52,993 nt of DNA from assembly GCF_013185195.1 (NCBI RefSeq), contig NZ_JAAZWC010000030.1:1-52993 (forward strand). Direction: 5' to 3'. The number at the start of each line of letters is the position of its first letter. The stretch's first letter is position 1. Of the stretch, positions 29,301 through 38,350 are shown in pieces. A model generated the notes under the pieces. The model was not told the origin of the DNA. It saw nothing but the letters and a program-made list of their open reading frames with translations, and did not search any database. The position numbers and the translations under genes are program-made. Source of the stretch: Saccharibacillus qingshengii (GTDB lineage: Bacteria; Bacillota; Bacilli; Paenibacillales; Paenibacillaceae).

Positions 29301-29820
29301 CTCCCCGGGTCTCCACACGTTCCACGCGCGAATAGCCAAGTTCGACCATGCGCATCAGAAAAGCTTCCAGATCGAGGGTCGAACCTTCTTCAATCGTCAG
29401 TTGGGCGGAGCGAATCGCGTCCGGATCCGGAACAAAACGCCGCAGGCCGGAAAACGGTACGACAAGTACTCCTTTGAATCCGTCCGCACAGCGAGTCAGC
29501 ACTTCGATACGCTGGGCGATGGTCTCCGGACTTGAGATCGCGGATTCCGCCGCAACCAATTCGTTGGCCGGATAGAACAGTACGCTGCCTTCGGGAAGCG
29601 CTTCCTGAAGATCATCCGCGATTTTTTGAGCCGAGAAAATATTGTGCGTGACGATCAGCAGCGGTCGTTCCAGCTCCTGATGCAGACCCGCCATCATCAG
29701 CTGGCGGGCCGAACCCGACAAGCCCGCGACCAGCTGTTCCTTCATCCCTGCCGAAACGGCATCTTTGATCGAGACGAAGTCGTGATCCCGGGCAACTTCT
29801 TTGATAAGTGCGTTTAACAA
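26287..29820 (-). CDS. mfd: Transcription-repair coupling factor Mfd
   Basis: Mfd removes RNA polymerase stalled at DNA lesions and recruits UvrA. TTG 29820 is the start: AGAGAGGTG lies six bases before it and the product is then 1177 residues, typical for the family. The UvrB-homology modules come first (about 1-350). The RNA-polymerase-interacting CarD-like domain (VGDYVVHQNHGIG, about 490) follows, then the RecG-like translocase with Walker A GDVGYGKTE, DEEQ box and TATPIPRTL, and finally the TRCF domain. In B. subtilis fin (yabK) lies between pth and mfd; here the gap is 90 bases with none. Confidence 0.98.
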   Translation of the reverse strand: MLNALIKEVARDHDFVSIKDAVSAGMKEQLVAGLSGSARQLMMAGLHQELERPLLIVTHNIFSAQKIADDLQEALPEGSVLFYPANELVAAESAISSPETIAQRIEVLTRCADGFKGVLVVPFSGLRRFVPDPDAIRSAQLTIEEGSTLDLEAFLMRMVELGYSRVERVETRGEMSVRGGIIDFFPTTSTLAYRVELFDDEVDSIRTFDPEDQRSIDKVKRVRILPSRELVASGERMKQGADAAAALLEKQLDRMTDRKAKTALQQEIGREIDLLRQQIHFPEMYKYVSLIYPERQTLYDYMPEDTLLLMDEPSRLLDTAAQLERDEAEWNLHLLQSGKSLPDLPLALEGDSSIYQRPFQTLFLSLFVRQIPRTHPGQVVNVVSRTMQDFHGQMNVLKAEMERWKKSNMRVIMLAGDDERAARIRQVLEDYEIETPEIMRGHLQGGFELPSAHLVVVTEGELFAQKQRKVRKSTSTKQIDNAERIKSYTELKVGDYVVHQNHGIGKYLGIGTLEVAGIHKDYMHIMYAGGDKLSVPIEQIDLIQKYVGAEDKEPKVYKLGGNEWTRVKTKVRSSVQDIADDLIKLYAERQASAGYSFDKDTPDQNDFENTFPYEETRDQLRAIQEIKGDMEMTRPMDRLLCGDVGYGKTEVAIRAAFKAAIEGKQVAILVPTTILAQQHYETFRERFEGYPFNIGVLSRFRSRKEQNETIKGVKQGTIDVIIGTHRILSQDLVFKDLGLLIVDEEQRFGVTHKEKLKRLKTNVDVLTLTATPIPRTLHMSMLGVRDLSVIETPPENRFPVQTYVVEYSPTLVREAIERELARGGQVYYLYNRVQGIHEKAAEISELVPDARVSVGHGQMSEQELERTILDFLEGESDVLVSTSIIETGVDIPNVNTLIVHDADKMGLSQLYQMRGRVGRSNRIAYAYFSYQKDKVLTEVAEKRLQSIKEFTELGSGFKIAMRDLSIRGAGNLLGAEQSGFIASVGFDLYSQMLAEEIQKRKISMLGEAPAEDKHWSTMIDLSIDAYLPADYIYDSIQKIEIYKKVAAATTFEDVLELEDELLDRFGELPEAVVRLMQVARFKIYGRSYGIESIARKGDDLAVTFYDGQEKAADPSKLAQIGNRFESSVQFKQGTPLAFQIKGRNLPESGRLETLERVLDALQEAFKSKGELHDAVKS

Positions 29821-29849
29821 GGGGGGCACCTCTCTTATGCTTATGGAGT

Positions 29850-29915
29850 AAAAGGATACAGCACGAAGGCTTTGCGATGCGACTGGGCGCACGACGCCAA
29901 AGCCTTTCTTTATCC
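29850..29915 (-). terminator. Probable terminator of pth
   Basis: Minus strand: an outer GGATA/TATCC and inner AAGGCTTTG/CAAAGCCTT stem, followed by TTTTA. It overlaps the last codon of pth and is less compact than the others here. Confidence 0.5.
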
Positions 29916-30470
29916 GTTGAACCGGGCCATCGTTTGTTCAAACGTATGGTCCAGACTGTGTTCGAGCGCATCGCATGTCTTTTCGATCATTTCGTCCAGC
30001 AGAGGCTGCTCCGCTTTGGAAAAAGGGGCCAGCACATAATCGACAATGGCCATGCCGTTCTGCGGGCGGGAAATGCCCATACGTACACGATCGAAAGTCT
30101 GTGTGCCGGTATGCTGAATAATCGACTTGATGCCGTTATGGCCGCCGGCGCTGCCCTGGTAGCGCAGCCGGACGCGGCCGACTTCGGTGTCGAGGTCGTC
30201 ATAGACGACAATCAAATCTTTGAGTTCGACTTTATAATAGTCCATATAGGCGCGAACCGATTCGCCCGACAGATTCATGAAGGTCATCGGTTTGATCAAT
30301 ACGATTTTCTCGCGGCCGATCATGCCTTCTCCGATCAGCGCTTTGCACTTGCTCTGATTGATGGAAATGCCGTGTTTCTGCGCCAGACGGTCCAAAGCCA
30401 TGAACCCGACGTTATGACGCGTTTTTTCATAATTTTTGCCGGGATTCCCCAGACCTACGATCCATTTCAT
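29910..30470 (-). CDS. pth: Peptidyl-tRNA hydrolase
   Basis: Pth frees tRNA from prematurely released peptidyl-tRNA and is essential (the SpoVC locus of B. subtilis). The 186-residue protein has VGLGNPGKNYEKTRHNVGF at the N-terminus with the active-site His (about 20) and Asn (about 10), GVKPMTFMNLSG-like sequence (IKPMTFMNLSG) and YDDLDTEVGRVRLR. The ATG has GAGGAG nine bases upstream. Unlike B. subtilis, no ctc gene precedes it; instead a small plus-strand gene lies between it and prs. Confidence 0.97.
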   Translation of the reverse strand: MKWIVGLGNPGKNYEKTRHNVGFMALDRLAQKHGISINQSKCKALIGEGMIGREKIVLIKPMTFMNLSGESVRAYMDYYKVELKDLIVVYDDLDTEVGRVRLRYQGSAGGHNGIKSIIQHTGTQTFDRVRMGISRPQNGMAIVDYVLAPFSKAEQPLLDEMIEKTCDALEHSLDHTFEQTMARFNG

Positions 30471-30518
30471 CCGCTACGACTCCTCGCCTGCAATCGTTAT
30501 GGTTCTGATGCGTATTTT

Positions 30519-30527
30519 TGTTACAAT
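30519..30527 (+). promoter_or_regulatory. Extended -10 promoter of the 66-residue gene
   Basis: TG-T-TACAAT gives an extended -10 with no good -35. The transcript would start near 30534 and carry a 90-nt leader. Confidence 0.55.
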
Positions 30528-30555
30528 ATACGGATAAAGCATAGTAGAGACAAAA

Positions 30556-30592
30556 GCACGGAACGCTGCAGCCTGGCTGCAGTGCGCCGTGC
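30556..30592 (+). other. Leader hairpin of the 66-residue gene
   Basis: GCACGG and CCGTGC, with inner CGCTGCAGC/GCTGCAGTGCG pairing, form a strong stem-loop in the 5' leader, ending some 15 bases before the ribosome site. No T-run follows, so it is not a terminator in this direction. Confidence 0.7.
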
Positions 30593-30624
30593 CAGTCCCT
30601 TCAACAAAGGAGCTGTAAAGCGGC

Positions 30625-30825
30625 ATGTACAAATTCGGAGCTTTGCTCAAAGACAACCGTCACTTCCACGATCACATGAACGCCGGCGTGCCTGTCGAAG
30701 TCTATCACCACGATGTCCCTGTGGATATCGGAATGGTCACCGGCATTCACGAAAGCTTTATCGAAATCGGCCGTTCGCTTTACCACCGCGGCCGCTATGT
30801 GTTTCTCTCTCGTCCGGGATACTGA
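30625..30825 (+). CDS. Conserved-looking small protein of unknown function, 66 residues
   Basis: I know of no function. The reading frame is a real gene: AAAGGAG precedes the ATG, an extended -10 promoter lies upstream, and no overlapping minus-strand gene explains it. The product is soluble and rich in His, Tyr and Gly. HFHDHMNAGVPVEVYHHD is a striking cluster of five histidines that could bind metal. IHESFIEI and YHRGRYVFLSRPGY follow. It resembles small hypothetical proteins I associate with Paenibacillus genomes, but that is from memory. It is divergent from pth and convergent with prs, at the place B. subtilis has ctc. Confidence 0.8.
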   Translation: MYKFGALLKDNRHFHDHMNAGVPVEVYHHDVPVDIGMVTGIHESFIEIGRSLYHRGRYVFLSRPGY

Positions 30826-30938
30826 GGTCCCGGCCTGCACGCTTCCCGGTCAACCCGGGAACGGGTCACGCCGAGAAGGGTTACGCTCCTTCGGAGAAGG
30901 GGGCGTAACCCGCATAGGTCTTATGGCGATCGCAACAA

Positions 30939-31889
30939 TCAGATTTCAAACAGCTTGCTGATCGACAGCTCTTCGTGCACGCGAATGATCGCTTCGCCCA
31001 GCAGCGGAGCCACGGACAGCACTTTGAGTTTGTTTGTCGGATTGGGATGCGTGATCGGAATCGTATCGGTCACGATCACTTCTTTTAGAGGCGAATTCTC
31101 GAGACGTTCCATTGCCGGTCCGGACAGGACCGGATGCGTGCAGCAGGCGTAGACTTCTTTGGCTCCGCCTTCGACCAATGCGTTCGCACCGAGTACGATC
31201 GTACCGGCCGTGTCGATGATGTCATCGATCAGGATCGCCGTTTTGCCTTCGATATTCCCGATAATGTTCATGACTTCGCTGACGTTCGGTTCCGGACGGC
31301 GTTTGTCGATGATTGCCAGCGGAGCGTTAAGCAGGTCCGCCAGTTTGCGTGCGCGCACAACGCCGCCGTGGTCCGGCGAGACCACGATCGGATTCTCGAT
31401 TTGTTTCGACCGGAAATACTGCGCCAGAATCGGCACGCCCAGAAGGTGATCGACCGGGATGTCGAAGAAGCCCTGAATCTGCATCGCATGCAGGTCCATC
31501 GCGATAACGCGATGGGCACCGGCCTTCTCGATCAGATCCGCGACCAGTTTGGCCGTAATCGGATCGCGCGAGCGTGCCTTGCGGTCTTGACGGGCATAGC
31601 CGTAATAAGGAATGACAACGTTAATGCTTTTTGCGGAAGCGCGTTTCAGCGCGTCGACCATGACCAGCAGTTCCATCAGATTGTCGTTGACGGGTAAACA
31701 AGTCGACTGAATGATGTACACGTGGCTTCCGCGCACGCTTTCGGACAATTTGACCTGGATCTCTCCGTCACTAAAGCTCGTCGTGTGCGATTCTCCCATC
31801 GGAATTCCGATATAGTCGGCGATCTGGTTCGCCAGCTTGGGGTTCGAATTGCACGTGAATATTTTCAGCTTTGAATCGCAATAAGTCAT
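30939..31889 (-). CDS. prs: Ribose-phosphate pyrophosphokinase (PRPP synthetase)
   Basis: Prs makes PRPP from ribose-5-phosphate and ATP for nucleotide, His and Trp synthesis. The 316-residue class I enzyme has two phosphoribosyltransferase folds. [18 protein letters not shown] holds the flexible catalytic loop (about 98-116), [12 protein letters not shown] (about 130-141) the Mg/ATP region, and [13 protein letters not shown] (about 218-230) the ribose-5-phosphate loop. The ATG follows GGAGGG. It follows glmU with a 190-base gap holding a large hairpin; the two genes are co-transcribed in B. subtilis. Confidence 0.98.
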   Translation of the reverse strand: MTYCDSKLKIFTCNSNPKLANQIADYIGIPMGESHTTSFSDGEIQVKLSESVRGSHVYIIQSTCLPVNDNLMELLVMVDALKRASAKSINVVIPYYGYARQDRKARSRDPITAKLVADLIEKAGAHRVIAMDLHAMQIQGFFDIPVDHLLGVPILAQYFRSKQIENPIVVSPDHGGVVRARKLADLLNAPLAIIDKRRPEPNVSEVMNIIGNIEGKTAILIDDIIDTAGTIVLGANALVEGGAKEVYACCTHPVLSGPAMERLENSPLKEVIVTDTIPITHPNPTNKLKVLSVAPLLGEAIIRVHEELSISKLFEI

Positions 31890-32014
31890 AGTAGTGTAAA
31901 CCCTCCGTGCTGGTCATTAGTGGACCGGGCAGCCTAAGGCCGTCCGGTCTCCGGTAAAACAATACCGCTTGCGCGGATTGCGGAGCTTCAGCTTTCCGAC
32001 GTCTCGAACTCCCG

Positions 32015-32073
32015 AAGCGCAGTGCCGTTCCCGAACCGATTATCCAAATCGGTAGGGAAACGGAGCTGCGCTT
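32015..32073 (-). other. Large intercistronic hairpin after glmU
   Basis: Minus strand: AAGCGCAG/CTGCGCTT, CCGTTTCCC/GGGAACGG and CCGATT/AATCGG nest into one 59-nt stem-loop starting seven bases after the glmU stop. No T-run follows, so it looks like an mRNA processing or stability element rather than a terminator. Confidence 0.75.
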
Positions 32074-32079
32074 TGCCGT

Positions 32080-33480
32080 TTAGTTGCTTTTGCCCGCTTC
32101 CTTTTTCGCTTTGGCGCGAGCCTTGATCTTATCGGCATAACCCGGCTTGTTTTCCTGGCGCGCTCTTCCAATGGCCAGGTCCCCTGCCGGCACCTGCTTG
32201 GTGATCGTCGAACCGGCCACCACGTAGGCTCCTTGTCCGACGTGCACCGGTGCGATCAGGTTCACATTGCTGCCGACAAAAGCATCGTCTTCGATCTCGG
32301 TCAGCGACTTGTTGAATCCGTCGTAATTGACGGTGATGGCTCCGCAGCCGATATTGACCCGGCTGCCGACTTTGGCGTCACCCACATAGCTCAGGTGGGA
32401 GACTTTGGAATCCTGCCCGATCTCGGCATTTTTCACTTCGACGAAGTTGCCGACTTTTACGCCCTCCGCCAGGCTTGAACCCGGACGCAGGTGGGCGAAC
32501 GGTCCGACAGACACGTGATCGCCGACTTTGGAATCGCGGATCACGGAATGGGATACGCTGGTGCCGTCGCCGATTTCCGCATTTTCGATCTCGCTGTTGG
32601 GACCGATCGTGCAGTCTTCCCCGATTACGGTTTGTCCTTTAATCACGGTACCCGGATAGAGGACGGTATCGGAACCGATTTGGACATCGGCGCCGATATA
32701 GGTCGAAGACGGATCGATTACGGTGACGCCGCCCAGCATATGTCCGCGTACGATGCGCTCGCGCATCGCCGCTTCAGCCTGGGACAGCACGACGCGGTCG
32801 TTGACACCGATCGACTCGGTCAGGTCCTGCGTGGCGTAGGCGGCAATCTTCTCCCCTTCACCCTGCAAAATCCCGATTACGTCCGTAATGTAGTATTCGC
32901 CTTGGGCATTCTCGTTCGTGACTTTGGCCAGCGCTTCGAACAGTTTGCGGTTGTCGAAACAGTAGGTGCCCGTATTGATTTCTTTTACGGCATTTTCTTC
33001 CGGCGAGCAGTCTTTCTGTTCGACGATACGCAGTACGCCGCCGTCTTCTCCGCGGATAATGCGTCCAAGACCGGTCGGATCCTCGGGAACCGCCGTCAGA
33101 ATGGTCGCTGCCGCTCCTTCGCCTTCGTGCAGGGCGATCATCGCTTCGATCGTTTCCGCACGGACGAGCGGCGTATCCCCGCAGATCAGAATCGTCGTTC
33201 CTTCTTCCTTGCCCAGAAGTTCCTCCGCCTGGCGTACGGCGTGGCCCGTACCGAGCTGCTCGGCTTGAAGCGCGTAATCCGCCTGGTCGCCAAGGTAGGA
33301 TTTCACTTCTTCCGCACCGTGGCCCACGATGACTACCGTACGCTCGCTGTTCGTGCGGCGGACCGTGTCTACCACGTGTCCCACCATCGGCTTGCCGCAT
33401 ACCGGATGCAGCACCTTATACAGCTTCGACTTCATTCGTTTGCCCTTGCCGGCGGCAAGAACAATCGCCATCCTCTTCAA
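32080..33480 (-). CDS. glmU: Bifunctional GlcNAc-1-P uridyltransferase / GlcN-1-P acetyltransferase
   Basis: GlmU makes UDP-GlcNAc for peptidoglycan and wall polymers. The 466-residue protein has the N-terminal pyrophosphorylase domain with [20 protein letters not shown] (about 8-27) and a C-terminal left-handed beta helix (about 250-450) of hexapeptide repeats carrying the acetyltransferase site. TTG 33480 is the start (GGAGG seven bases upstream); an in-frame ATG nine bases later abuts GAGG. It follows spoVG, with its own promoter overlapping the spoVG terminator and a leader hairpin (33509-33540). Confidence 0.97.
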   Translation of the reverse strand: MKRMAIVLAAGKGKRMKSKLYKVLHPVCGKPMVGHVVDTVRRTNSERTVVIVGHGAEEVKSYLGDQADYALQAEQLGTGHAVRQAEELLGKEEGTTILICGDTPLVRAETIEAMIALHEGEGAAATILTAVPEDPTGLGRIIRGEDGGVLRIVEQKDCSPEENAVKEINTGTYCFDNRKLFEALAKVTNENAQGEYYITDVIGILQGEGEKIAAYATQDLTESIGVNDRVVLSQAEAAMRERIVRGHMLGGVTVIDPSSTYIGADVQIGSDTVLYPGTVIKGQTVIGEDCTIGPNSEIENAEIGDGTSVSHSVIRDSKVGDHVSVGPFAHLRPGSSLAEGVKVGNFVEVKNAEIGQDSKVSHLSYVGDAKVGSRVNIGCGAITVNYDGFNKSLTEIEDDAFVGSNVNLIAPVHVGQGAYVVAGSTITKQVPAGDLAIGRARQENKPGYADKIKARAKAKKEAGKSN

Positions 33481-33508
33481 TGCTCCGCCTCCTCTTTGTT
33501 TACCCGGA

Positions 33509-33540
33509 AATAACCGTTGCCTCTGGAGGCGACGGTTATT
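33509..33540 (-). other. Leader hairpin upstream of glmU
   Basis: AATAACCGT-GCCTC pairs with GAGGC-ACGGTTATT in the glmU leader about 30 bases before the start codon. There is no T-run after it. Confidence 0.65.
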
Positions 33541-33649
33541 AAGGATTCGACCCTTCGGCCGCTATTTCTGCGTCTTCTGCTGCGTCTATGTCATTCATCC
33601 GCACGCGAAATGCGTCCGCGCTTGGCACAGATGCGAATTTGATCTTTTT

Positions 33650-33679
33650 ACTATACTGAATATATCGCATTCCCGGCAA
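33650..33679 (-). promoter_or_regulatory. Probable promoter of glmU
   Basis: Minus strand TTGCCG, 18-base spacer, TATAGT. The -35 lies in the T-run of the spoVG terminator. The leader would be about 160 nt. Confidence 0.5.
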
Positions 33680-33711
33680 AAAGAAAAGGGAACCGAATCC
33701 CCCGGCTCCCC
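33678..33711 (-). terminator. Terminator of spoVG
   Basis: Minus strand GGGAGCCG pairs with CGGTTCCC, followed by TTTTCTTTTT. Confidence 0.8.
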
Positions 33712-33733
33712 GTTCTATCTGATTATGTGTGGC

Positions 33734-34030
33734 TTACGCGCCTTCCTCGATGTCTTCTTCGATTTCCGCGCCTTCCACGCCTGCACGCTCGTATTCGTCC
33801 AGAACGGCAGCTTGGATCTTCTCGCGGGTGCCCGAAGAGATCGGATGGGCGATATCCCGGAATTCTCCGTCCGGTGTACGCTTGCTTGGCATTGCAACGA
33901 ACATTCCGTTATTTCCGTCGATCACCCGAATGTCGTGAACGACAAACTCGTCGTCGATGGTAATCGAAGCGATTGCCTTCATTCTACCTTCGGAGTTGAC
34001 GCGGCGGAGTCTAACAGCCGTAATTTCCAT
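33734..34030 (-). CDS. spoVG: RNA/DNA-binding regulator SpoVG
   Basis: SpoVG is a small nucleic-acid-binding regulator, found also in non-sporulating bacteria, that affects septation, capsule and virulence genes. The 98-residue protein begins [26 protein letters not shown], with [21 protein letters not shown] (about 32-52) as the conserved core and an acidic C-terminus. A strong ribosome site (GGTGGTG) precedes the ATG. The promoter is a full sigma-H match. yabJ, which precedes spoVG in B. subtilis, is absent. Its retention without the sporulation genes fits a general regulatory role. Confidence 0.97.
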   Translation of the reverse strand: MEITAVRLRRVNSEGRMKAIASITIDDEFVVHDIRVIDGNNGMFVAMPSKRTPDGEFRDIAHPISSGTREKIQAAVLDEYERAGVEGAEIEEDIEEGA

Positions 34031-34068
34031 TTAGGTTCACCACCTTTATCATTAGAAGACTTGGTGTA

Positions 34069-34097
34069 TTATTCCACACCGGTATCCGAAATCCTTC
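34069..34097 (-). promoter_or_regulatory. Consensus sigma-H promoter of spoVG
   Basis: Minus strand GAAGGATTT (-35, RnAGGAwWW), an 11-base spacer and GTGGAATAA (-10, RnnGAATww) match the Bacillus sigma-H consensus at every specified position. The rest of the 314-base gap between spoVG and purR is AT-rich and has no gene; the purR terminator lies at its far end. Confidence 0.85.
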
Positions 34098-34278
34098 TTT
34101 TTGCGGGCGCAAATTCAGGAATTTCGAATTTTTTTCGTTTTCTTCACGAAATCGACAGATACCGCCATTTTCCGTTGAAACTCGTTATCAATACGTTAGG
34201 TTCATGAAATGGTTTCAGCCTTTTGGAAGCCATTTCGAATCATTTGCCTTCATTTTGAAGGAAAAGGTTCTTTCGAAC

Positions 34279-34310
34279 AAAAAAAAGCATTTCCCGAAGA
34301 GGAAATGCTT
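34279..34310 (-). terminator. Terminator of purR
   Basis: Minus strand AAGCATTTCC-TCTTC-GGGAAATGCTT followed by a run of eight Ts. Confidence 0.92.
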
Positions 34311-34344
34311 GTGAAGCCGATTTTTTCAAAAAATGCGATCGCCG

Positions 34345-35172
34345 TTATTTTTCGAAATAGTTGCCCGGCTTAACGCCTACCGTACGTGCCTTGGAATCGA
34401 CCGTCTCCAGCGTCACCAACGACACATATTCCTCGAATAGACGCTCTTCCGAATCCACCGAACCCGAATCGAGCAGAACGCCCACTCCGGCAACCTCCGC
34501 ATTGAACTCGGCCAGCAGGTCGATCATGCCGCGTACGGTTCCGCCCGCTTTCATGAAGTCGTCCACGATCAGCACACGGGACTTTTCCTTCATCGCCCGC
34601 CGCGACAGCGTCATCGTATGAATGCTCTTGTGCGAACCCGATACGTAATTGATACTGACCGCCGAGCCTTCCGTCACCTGGTGGTCACGGCGAACGAGGA
34701 CAACCGGCAGATTCAGTTTGGCACCCGTGGCGTAAGCGATCGGAATGCCTTTCGTTTCGACCGTCATCACCACGTCGATATTCTTCCCGCCGAAAATGGT
34801 CGCAAAAATATCGCCGATCTCGTTCACGAGATGCGGCTGCCCGAGCAGATCCGACATGTAGAGATAACCGCCCGGCAGAATGCGTCCCGGTTCTTCCAGC
34901 TTGCGGCAGACTTTGTCGATGATGCCAAGCGCCCGCTCTTCCGATACCCGCGGGATGTACTTGACGCCGCCTGCGGCTCCGGCCAGCGTCTGCAGCTCGC
35001 CCATGCCTTCTTCTTCGAACACTTCCTTGATAATCGCCAGATCTTCACTGATCGACGACTTTGCCGCTCCGTATCTATCCGCAAAGGTCGTGAGCGGAAT
35101 CAGAGTGTGCGGTCTGGCCAGCAGGAACTGGGTCAACTCTACCAATCGTGCACTTCGTTTTAATTTTTTCAC
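34345..35172 (-). CDS. purR: Purine operon repressor PurR
   Basis: PurR represses purine synthesis genes; PRPP binding (and in B. subtilis ppGpp competition) controls it. GTG 35172 is chosen after GAGGAAA, so the product starts VKKLKRSARLVEL and has 275 residues. The N-terminal winged helix (about 1-72) is followed by a phosphoribosyltransferase-fold domain with the PRPP loop VLIVDDFMKAGGT (about 195-207). It lies between ispE and spoVG in the usual order, without yabJ. No purine-box operator was identified upstream. Confidence 0.96.
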   Translation of the reverse strand: MKKLKRSARLVELTQFLLARPHTLIPLTTFADRYGAAKSSISEDLAIIKEVFEEEGMGELQTLAGAAGGVKYIPRVSEERALGIIDKVCRKLEEPGRILPGGYLYMSDLLGQPHLVNEIGDIFATIFGGKNIDVVMTVETKGIPIAYATGAKLNLPVVLVRRDHQVTEGSAVSINYVSGSHKSIHTMTLSRRAMKEKSRVLIVDDFMKAGGTVRGMIDLLAEFNAEVAGVGVLLDSGSVDSEERLFEEYVSLVTLETVDSKARTVGVKPGNYFEK

Positions 35173-35321
35173 TAGGGTTTCCTCGCTAAATCCGAATATT
35201 TTATAAAAAATATAACATCTTTGTACGTGTCTGTACAAGTGAGTCTTTTATGAAATTCCCAAAATAGCGAGTTTCGGTCAACAAATCTTTTAAAAAAGGT
35301 TCGGCTTGAATCCGGCTCGGG

Positions 35322-36185
35322 TTATCCCAGGGTTCTGACGGCGTATACTTCTTCGCAGAAGCCCCGAAGCCCGTTGCAGATCCGCTTGGCTTTCTCTTCC
35401 TTGGCTGCCAGGCCGAATACCGTCGGTCCGCTGCCGGACATCAGCACGCCGTCGGCCCCCAGGTTCTCCATGACCTTTTTCAAACGGCCCACACCGGGAT
35501 ACAGCTTCAGCGTCACATCTTCCAGCACATTGCCAAGACCGCCGCACACATCTCCGAACGAGCCCCTCTCCAAGGCATCCTTCATTCCCGAAGCCGAAGG
35601 ATGATTCCCGATCTGCGCTGCTTTGAGATTGCCGTAGACATCCGCCGTCGAGACATTGATCGGAGGCTTCGCCAGAACGACCCAGCAGCGCGGAGGATTC
35701 GGGAGGGTCGCAAGCTTCTCTCCCCGGCCCGTAGCCAGCGCAGTGCCGCCGCGTACGCAAAAAGGCACATCCGAGCCCAGCTCGGCGCCCAGTTCTTCCA
35801 GTTCGGCCATGGATAGGCCAAGTTCCCACAGCCGGTTCAGTCCGCGCAGAGCGGCAGCGGCATCGCTGCTGCCGCCGGCCAGCCCGGCGGCTACCGGAAT
35901 ACGCTTCTCCAGATGCATATGCACGCCGCGGCTTATGCCGAAGCGCTGCCGCAGCAGGCGTGCCGCCTTGACCGCGAGATTCTTGTCGTCCAGCGGAATA
36001 TAACCCGACTGGCTCGACAGCGAGATACGGCTGCCGCCCGGATCGCTTAGCGTCAAACGATCGGCCAGATCGACCATCGTCATCACCATTTCCACTTCGT
36101 GAAACCCATCCTGCCTTTTATGTAAAACGTCCAGCATCAGATTGATCTTTGCCGGCGCTTTTTCGTAAATGTACAAGCTCTCCAC
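35322..36185 (-). CDS. ispE: 4-diphosphocytidyl-2-C-methyl-D-erythritol kinase
   Basis: IspE is the GHMP-family kinase of the MEP isoprenoid pathway. The 287-residue protein has [13 protein letters not shown] near the N-terminus, the ATP-binding loop [17 protein letters not shown] (about 93-109) and [12 protein letters not shown] near the end. The start is either GTG 36185 or TTG 36176; the latter aligns better with relatives that begin a few residues before EKAPAKINL. sspF, which precedes it in B. subtilis, is absent: only 170 bases separate it from veg. Confidence 0.95.
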   Translation of the reverse strand: MESLYIYEKAPAKINLMLDVLHKRQDGFHEVEMVMTMVDLADRLTLSDPGGSRISLSSQSGYIPLDDKNLAVKAARLLRQRFGISRGVHMHLEKRIPVAAGLAGGSSDAAAALRGLNRLWELGLSMAELEELGAELGSDVPFCVRGGTALATGRGEKLATLPNPPRCWVVLAKPPINVSTADVYGNLKAAQIGNHPSASGMKDALERGSFGDVCGGLGNVLEDVTLKLYPGVGRLKKVMENLGADGVLMSGSGPTVFGLAAKEEKAKRICNGLRGFCEEVYAVRTLG

Positions 36186-36303
36186 CGCCCCTGCATTCTG
36201 ACCGGAATCCCGGCTTCCCTCTCAAATTGAACTTTAGCTATTATATGCAAAATCGGACACAAAGTCTATTTCCCGAACCTGCCGCCGGTGTTCTTGAGAC
36301 GAA

Positions 36304-36339
36304 CAAAGGCGGCTTCCGCGTGAGCGAAAACCGCCTTTC
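36304..36339 (-). terminator. Terminator of veg
   Basis: AAAGGCGG and CCGCCTTT pair around an inner partial stem; the minus-strand T-run is short (TTTGTT). Confidence 0.7.
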
Positions 36340-36355
36340 TAAAAACCCGGGCGAA

Positions 36356-36634
36356 TCAGACGCTGGCGTAAGCGATCGGCGTAGCCGAATCGTCTTTCAT
36401 CAGCGAAAGTTCAACCGTCTCGGTCAAAACGTCAGCATAACTATAAGAAACGCGGCCCGAAGCATGTTCGGCTTCTTCTTCAAGCATAACTGTAAATACC
36501 GCCGGATAAGTTCCTTCAAGGACTCCGGTTTGCTCAACCGTCTTGCGTCGTCCGCCATTGGCGCGAAGCATGATGCGGTGTCCTACGTGAGCGTCGAGAC
36601 TGCGTTTGATATCCGATAGCGTTTGATGTGCCAT
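36356..36634 (-). CDS. veg: Veg protein
   Basis: Veg is a small, highly expressed protein linked in B. subtilis to biofilm formation through SinR. ATG 36634 (MAHQTLSDIKRSLDAHVG) is nine bases after GAGGTGG and matches the family start; the product has 92 residues. The conserved LRANGGRRKTVEQ and FERVSYSYAD-like block (GRVSYSYADVLTETVEL) are present. Two overlapping near-perfect sigma-A promoters drive it. It follows ksgA directly; yabG, normally between them, is missing. Confidence 0.96.
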   Translation of the reverse strand: MAHQTLSDIKRSLDAHVGHRIMLRANGGRRKTVEQTGVLEGTYPAVFTVMLEEEAEHASGRVSYSYADVLTETVELSLMKDDSATPIAYASV

Positions 36635-36664
36635 TCTTCTCAACCACCTCTCTCAATACACTCA

Positions 36665-36735
36665 ATTGTAACATTTTGAGAGTATCTTGTCAAGGCAAAT
36701 TAATCATTATAGCAGTATCATTTCTACCTTGTCAA
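36665..36735 (-). promoter_or_regulatory. Tandem strong sigma-A promoters of veg
   Basis: Minus strand: the proximal promoter is TTGACA-17-TACAAT (36665-36693), the same hexamers as the B. subtilis veg promoter. The distal promoter is TTGACA-18-TATAAT (36706-36735), a perfect match to both hexamers. They are offset by about 42 bases. Confidence 0.92.
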
Positions 36736-36776
36736 CGGGGGATTTTTGTCAATTCAGGGCGCCATTTTGCAGCCGT

Positions 36777-38211
<1,435 letters not shown>

Positions 38212-38237
38212 GTTCCCTCTCCTTCGCCTCTCATAAC

Positions 38238-38266
38238 AAAAAGAAGAGGAGAACCTCCTCTTCTTC
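38238..38266 (-). terminator. Terminator of yabE
   Basis: Minus strand AAGAAGAGGAG and CTCCTCTTCTT pair around GTT, followed by TTTTTG. Confidence 0.92.
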
Positions 38267-38350
38267 GGTTTCGTTCCTATACGGTTGAGTATAACACCCT
38301 GCGGACGTCAGCGTAAACGCCCGCGCCGGATTCCTTGTCGGGAGAACGAT

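Noticed and set aside
30878-30911. GGGTTACGC/GCGTAACCC hairpin between the 66-residue gene and prs
   Set aside because: It is a good hairpin but lacks a T-run in either direction, so it was not called a terminator.
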